Source: Pseudocercospora fijiensis CIRAD86 (lineage: Eukaryota; Ascomycota; Dothideomycetes; Mycosphaerellales; Mycosphaerellaceae). Taken from it: a stretch of 64,000 bases of DNA. A program made the position numbers and the translations under genes. Position 1 is the stretch's first letter. The number at the start of each line of letters is the position of its first letter. Where the stretch lies: assembly GCF_000340215.1 (NCBI RefSeq), contig NW_006921559.1:18816-82815 (forward strand). Reading direction: 5' to 3'. Shown here one piece after another: positions 60,801 to 64,000 of this stretch. The notes under the pieces were generated by a model. That model was not told the origin of the DNA and did not search any database. It was given only the letters and a program-made list of their open reading frames with translations.

Positions 60801-61799
60801 TAGGGGACCCCTAAGGGGATAGTCTCCGATAGGGGCTCGATATTTATATCGCACTATTAGAGCGAATTATGCCTATAGCTAAGACTAAAGCATCGGCTAT
60901 TAATAGCCTTCTATCTACAGACTAACGGTTAGATAGAGAGACAAAATGCTACGCTATAGCAGTACCTGCGTAGCTACATTAATAAAGACCCTAATAGATA
61001 GGTTAACCTTCTATAACTAGCCGAATTCGTATATAACAATAGTATACATTCATTAACTAAGGTCTTACCCTATATAGCTATAATAGGCTAGAACGCTGCT
61101 ATGCTACAAGACCCCCTATCGCTCGAGGCCGAGCGTAAGGAAAGGGAAGCGCGTTAAGTACCCGAAACACTAGCGGCTATTAAGAGGGTTTAGAAGATAC
61201 GGGAAATCTATACTAAGATAGCCGAGAAGTTGACAAAGGCTTAAGAGTACTAAAAGACCTACTACGACAAGCACTATACGCTAAGGACCTTTAAACAAGG
61301 CGATATAGTTATACTAAGTACTAAGAACCTCCGCATCCGTAAGCACCTATTACCTAACGGCAAAACAAGGCCTAAGCTCGCACTAAGATATATTAGTCTA
61401 TTCCGCATTCGAGAAGTTAAGGGCTCCTCCGTATAGGCCTATTAGTTATAGCTTCCTCCTTATTATACTATCTATAACACCTTCTATGTATCCCTCCTTA
61501 AGCTATATTACCTACGCGAGGGGGATGAAGCCCCTACTAAACATAAAGATATACTAGCGGATAGTAAAGAGCTATAGTCTATAGAACGTATTCTAAAGCA
61601 CCGGACTAGGTAAGGCAAGAAGGAGTACCTATTAAGATAGTAAGGCTATTTACCTAAATAGGACTTATAGGAAGCTAAAGGTTCCTTTAAGGATATAACT
61701 AAGTTGTTAGATAAGTATTAGACTAGTATAAAGAACAAGAAGAAAGCTAAGGGCCTATAATATTACCTAGGAACAATACTACCCCCGGGGTGCTATTAG
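57850..61799 (+). pseudogene. pol: Pol of the LTR retrotransposon (protease, RT, RNase H, integrase, chromodomain)
   Basis: One frame, -1 relative to gag, about 1,300 codons without indel. Protease-like ILDPGNSVSTL (57970; the catalytic Asp region). RT from about 58680 with RLYIDYRRLNTITIKDRYLL, ILDIKDAY and YLDNILVY at 59034, where the second catalytic Asp has become Asn (GAT to AAT after T, a RIP change). RNase H start IETNALQFAI with Asp to Asn. Integrase: the zinc-finger Cys pair now reads TYIVYQR, then LIIDFIIGL, IVSDRGSIF (60819) and NGQIERQNATL supply D-D-E. C-terminal chromodomain from 61581 (IERILKHRTRQGKKEYLL, QGYLPKQDLQEA) places it among chromoviruses, which target heterochromatin. 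The stop is TAG at 61797 or 61809. Confidence 0.9.
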
Positions 61800-61811
61800 C
61801 TAACTAATTAG

Positions 61812-62330
61812 AGGCAAGCAATTGTTAGCAACAAAGGATAATAAGACTATACTACTATAGAATCTACCTCTTTACTAGCGTACCCTATAAGACCCTTCTC
61901 TTAGCGCCCCTCTTGTTCCTCTATTCTATTAAGGCCCTAAGGCCTAAGCGATCGATAAGGGCGATACGCGCGCGCGTACGAATAACAGTAAGGAAGATAA
62001 TAGCGTCGCGCTACGAGCTAGCGAAGGACGGCGCGGCCGGCGCGGCTATATTAGTAATAGTGTTGCGGGGTATATTACTATTCGAGAAAAGAAGGATACC
62101 GCTATATTAGTAACGGTATTACTAATATTATTATTAGTTAAAGAAGGAAACCGGAAGCAAGGTAAAGTTAGCGCTAAGACGGCTAGCGCCGCTATTATTA
62201 ACATTACCTAGTCGCTACTATTATTAACCTTACCTACGTTAAAATTTTAAGGCACCTTTAATCAAAACTTTAATTAAACTTTAAGGCTAAGTCAAAACTT
62301 TAAGCCGCTTAAAAGATTAAGTAGACTAAT
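61812..62330 (+). other. Retrotransposon spacer after pol
   Basis: It holds GC-rich GCGCGCGCGT near 61967 and a run of TTAAAACTTTAA-like repeats (62240-62310) that may be the upstream region of the 3' frame. I see no gene; the Arg-rich open frame at 61913-62110 has no support. Confidence 0.4.
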
Positions 62331-62983
62331 AGACTAACTAACTAAGGGCAAAACTATAGAGCTAAGCTAGCCGGGGTCGATCTTACAAACAATAGGTTAC
62401 TCCTCGATCTTTCTAACCCTTTAAGCGAGGCGAACCTCTACTACTACACTTATAATAGCCTTTACTTATAGAAACTAGACGAGCTGTATTTTTTAAAAAG
62501 ATAAGATAAGACTAACACTTAAAGGCTACTAAACCTAGCTAATTAGGGCTAGCGAAACTACGAATAATAAGAACAATAACCCTCGGAAACGGACAAACCC
62601 TCGGAAGCGGACATTGCTAGGTTTTTTAAGAGTAGACGCAAAGAACTCGATACGACATTACTTAGAACGGAGGCAGTGCTGCAATACCTCGTACGTCTAC
62701 CTATTATAGTAGGGAAGACGCGCTCGTATTATAATTAGTCGAAGGCCTTTAATTCTTATAGATATATATCACTTTATAGTTTATTATATATAGAGATAGC
62801 GTAGTTAGAGTTATATATTGTATTGTTAGAGGTAAGGTTTGATATAGTTATATAATTAGGTAGTTAAGTGTTCAATTTAGCGCGAGCTAAGCAGCTTATT
62901 AGACCTGCTAAGTTAGTAGTAACGGAGGTTGAGACTAGGACAAAGACCGGCTACGAGGGCGCGGCCTTTAGAAAGGAAGCGTA
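62330..62983 (+). pseudogene. Extra 3' frame of the LTR retrotransposon
   Basis: Plus frame of about 210 codons between pol and the 3' LTR with few in-frame stops: KLDELYFLKRQDKTNTQRLL, then EQQEQQPSETDKPSEADIAR and FFKSRRKELDTTLLRTEAV. The minus strand is also partly open, so the strand is not certain. No domain is recognised, and no envelope-like membrane segment or signal peptide is visible. Most fungal chromoviruses lack a third gene, so this may be an accessory gene or captured host sequence. Confidence 0.4.
62969..62983 (+). promoter_or_regulatory. Candidate polypurine tract
   Basis: AGAAAGGAAGCG lies directly before the 3' LTR, where plus-strand priming takes place. Confidence 0.5.
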
Positions 62984-63179
62984 TATTAGGGCTAAAGAGG
63001 CTATACGTAATTAGTATATAACTAGGCCGAGTGAAGCTAGGGTCTTAATACCTTAGGCAGGGCTTGGCGCTTAGCGCTAGGCTAACTCTCCTACCTTCCT
63101 CCCTCTCCTCCTAGCTCCTTATCGAATACTACTTATACCTACTACTACCCTATCTACCTGCTAACATACCCTTCTTATA
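62984..63179 (+). repeat. 3' LTR (196 bp)
   Basis: It aligns with 56017-56212. It keeps more C and G at the differing sites, so the 5' LTR has suffered slightly more RIP. Confidence 0.92.
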
Positions 63180-63184
63180 GATAC
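63180..63184. repeat. Target-site duplication, right (GATAC)
   Basis: Identical to 56012-56016. Confidence 0.85.
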
Positions 63185-64000
63185 TAGGATATAAAAACCG
63201 AAGTCTAAAATTAACCGAGTCGGAGCCGGATCCGAGATATATCTAAGAGCGGGCCGAATACTAAGGTAAGCCCTACTTTCCGATATCCGAAAGCGAGCCG
63301 CTTCTCGAAATCCGGAGGTAAGCCGTATCCTAAAGGTAAAAGCGAGCTATATCCCGAAAGCGAAAGCGAGCCGTATCCTAAAGGCGAAAGCGAGCCGTAT
63401 CCTAAAGGCGAAAGCGAGCTATATCCTAAATATAATATCTTATTAACGAAGGTATAAGGGTTAGTAGCTAAGTAGTAAGAATATATACGAAACTTTAAAC
63501 TAAACTAAAGGGAGTACTAAATTAATATAGCTACTATCTATATAAGAGAAACTACGAAGAGTACCTTAGAAAGAGAGCCCCTTCCTTAGTATTCCGCCCT
63601 ATAGCTATCTAGCGCGTCCGATACGTAAGCGTAAGTATATATATCCTACTTACTAGCTTCTTAGTAAACCTCTACCTTTAGGTCCTTCCTTACGCGCTAA
63701 GTACGCGCGCGTATCCCGCTTATCCGCTATCTCGTAGCGCCTTTATTTTCTAGCCGACTTACGCGGCGCGTATATATAAACTCGTTTAACCGCTTTTAAG
63801 TAAATATATTTCTCCTAGCTCTTCCCTACCTTCCGGTTCCTTCCTACTACTCGGATTTGTCCTACGACTCTATATATCTCGCTTACTATTATCCGTATAT
63901 ACGTACGTATAGTTTAGTATAGTTCTCTTATTTATATATTAATATATAATGTATTATTCTACTATATACGGCCTCCGCGGAAGTCTCTAAGATATTACGT
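63185..64000. other. Right flank, no gene seen
   Basis: AT-rich sequence in which both strands are broken by stops and no long decoded frame is convincing. It contains the 24-bp tandem repeat described separately. Confidence 0.5.
63340..63430. repeat. 24-bp tandem repeat
   Basis: About four units of AAAGCGAGCCGTATCCTAAA followed by GGCG. The period is in multiples of three, but no reading frame is supported. Confidence 0.8.

Larger units (their letters stand above)
56017..63179 (+). mobile_element. Complete Ty3/gypsy chromovirus-type LTR retrotransposon (7163 bp)
   Basis: Two 196-bp LTRs flank gag, pol and a further 3' frame. GATAC precedes the left LTR (56012-56016) and follows the right LTR (63180-63184), giving a 5-bp target duplication. 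The LTR ends are now TA...TA, as expected from TG...CA after RIP. By eye the LTRs differ at about 13 positions, all transitions. The interior keeps more CA and TG than its surroundings, so it is probably younger than the neighbouring repeats. It inserted into decayed telomere-like CCGATA repeats. Confidence 0.93.

Noticed and set aside
61913..62110. Plus-strand 65-residue Arg-rich open frame
   Set aside because: It is a short frame in a GC-rich spacer after pol, in which RIP stops are scarce because CA and TG are rare. There is no domain.

Overview
The window looks like subtelomeric heterochromatin of a filamentous ascomycete fungus. CA and TG dinucleotides are nearly absent (bases 16681-16740, for example, contain neither) while TA and CG are abundant. 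This is the footprint of repeat-induced point mutation (RIP, CpA to TpA). Copies of the fungal telomere repeat CCCTAA lie inside the window. Almost no long open frame survives, but if in-frame TAA/TAG are read as former CAA/CAG (or TGG), long protein-like frames appear over most of the window, with no indels in the stretches where I could check phase. I therefore annotate the genes as RIP pseudogenes.

Layout. (1) 1-4790, 4791-11834 and ~47922-55040 are three same-orientation copies of a ~7.1-kb repeat, the first two head to tail. Each ends in a short CCCTAA tract. Each carries a short minus-strand frame, a long plus-strand frame, a minus-strand frame with a 10-codon tandem repeat, and the N-terminal part of a superfamily 1 (UPF1/ZNFX1-like) helicase. 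This organisation recalls yeast Y' elements. (2) 11835-15850 holds degenerate telomere-like sequence, a ~59-bp minisatellite, an undeciphered stretch and a ~96-bp minisatellite. (3) ~15.9-31.9 kb holds four minus-strand genes, each preceded by a copy of the same ~200-bp TATA-containing upstream module. Two are paralogous SNF2-type ATPase/helicase genes whose introns sit at matching positions; the other two are unrecognised. (4) ~32.9-47.9 kb holds unrecognised genes on both strands, including a frame of about 1,560 codons, and a 527-codon gene with an F-box-like start. (5) 55.0-64.0 kb holds a degraded AT-rich stretch, a five-unit interstitial telomere tract, a complete chromodomain-type Ty3/gypsy retrotransposon (56017-63179, 196-bp LTRs, GATAC target duplication) and AT-rich flank.

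The most unusual signal is a palindromic motif with a GCCGGC-like core (typical form CTATTTTGCCGGCCGGCAAAATAG). It lies inside the SNF2-paralog introns, usually as two copies per intron. It recurs between genes across 15-42 kb and forms the core of two minisatellites. Together with the shared upstream modules, it makes the 15-42 kb block look like a co-evolved gene family or mobile cluster that I cannot match to a named system. I saw no tRNA, rRNA or CRISPR features.
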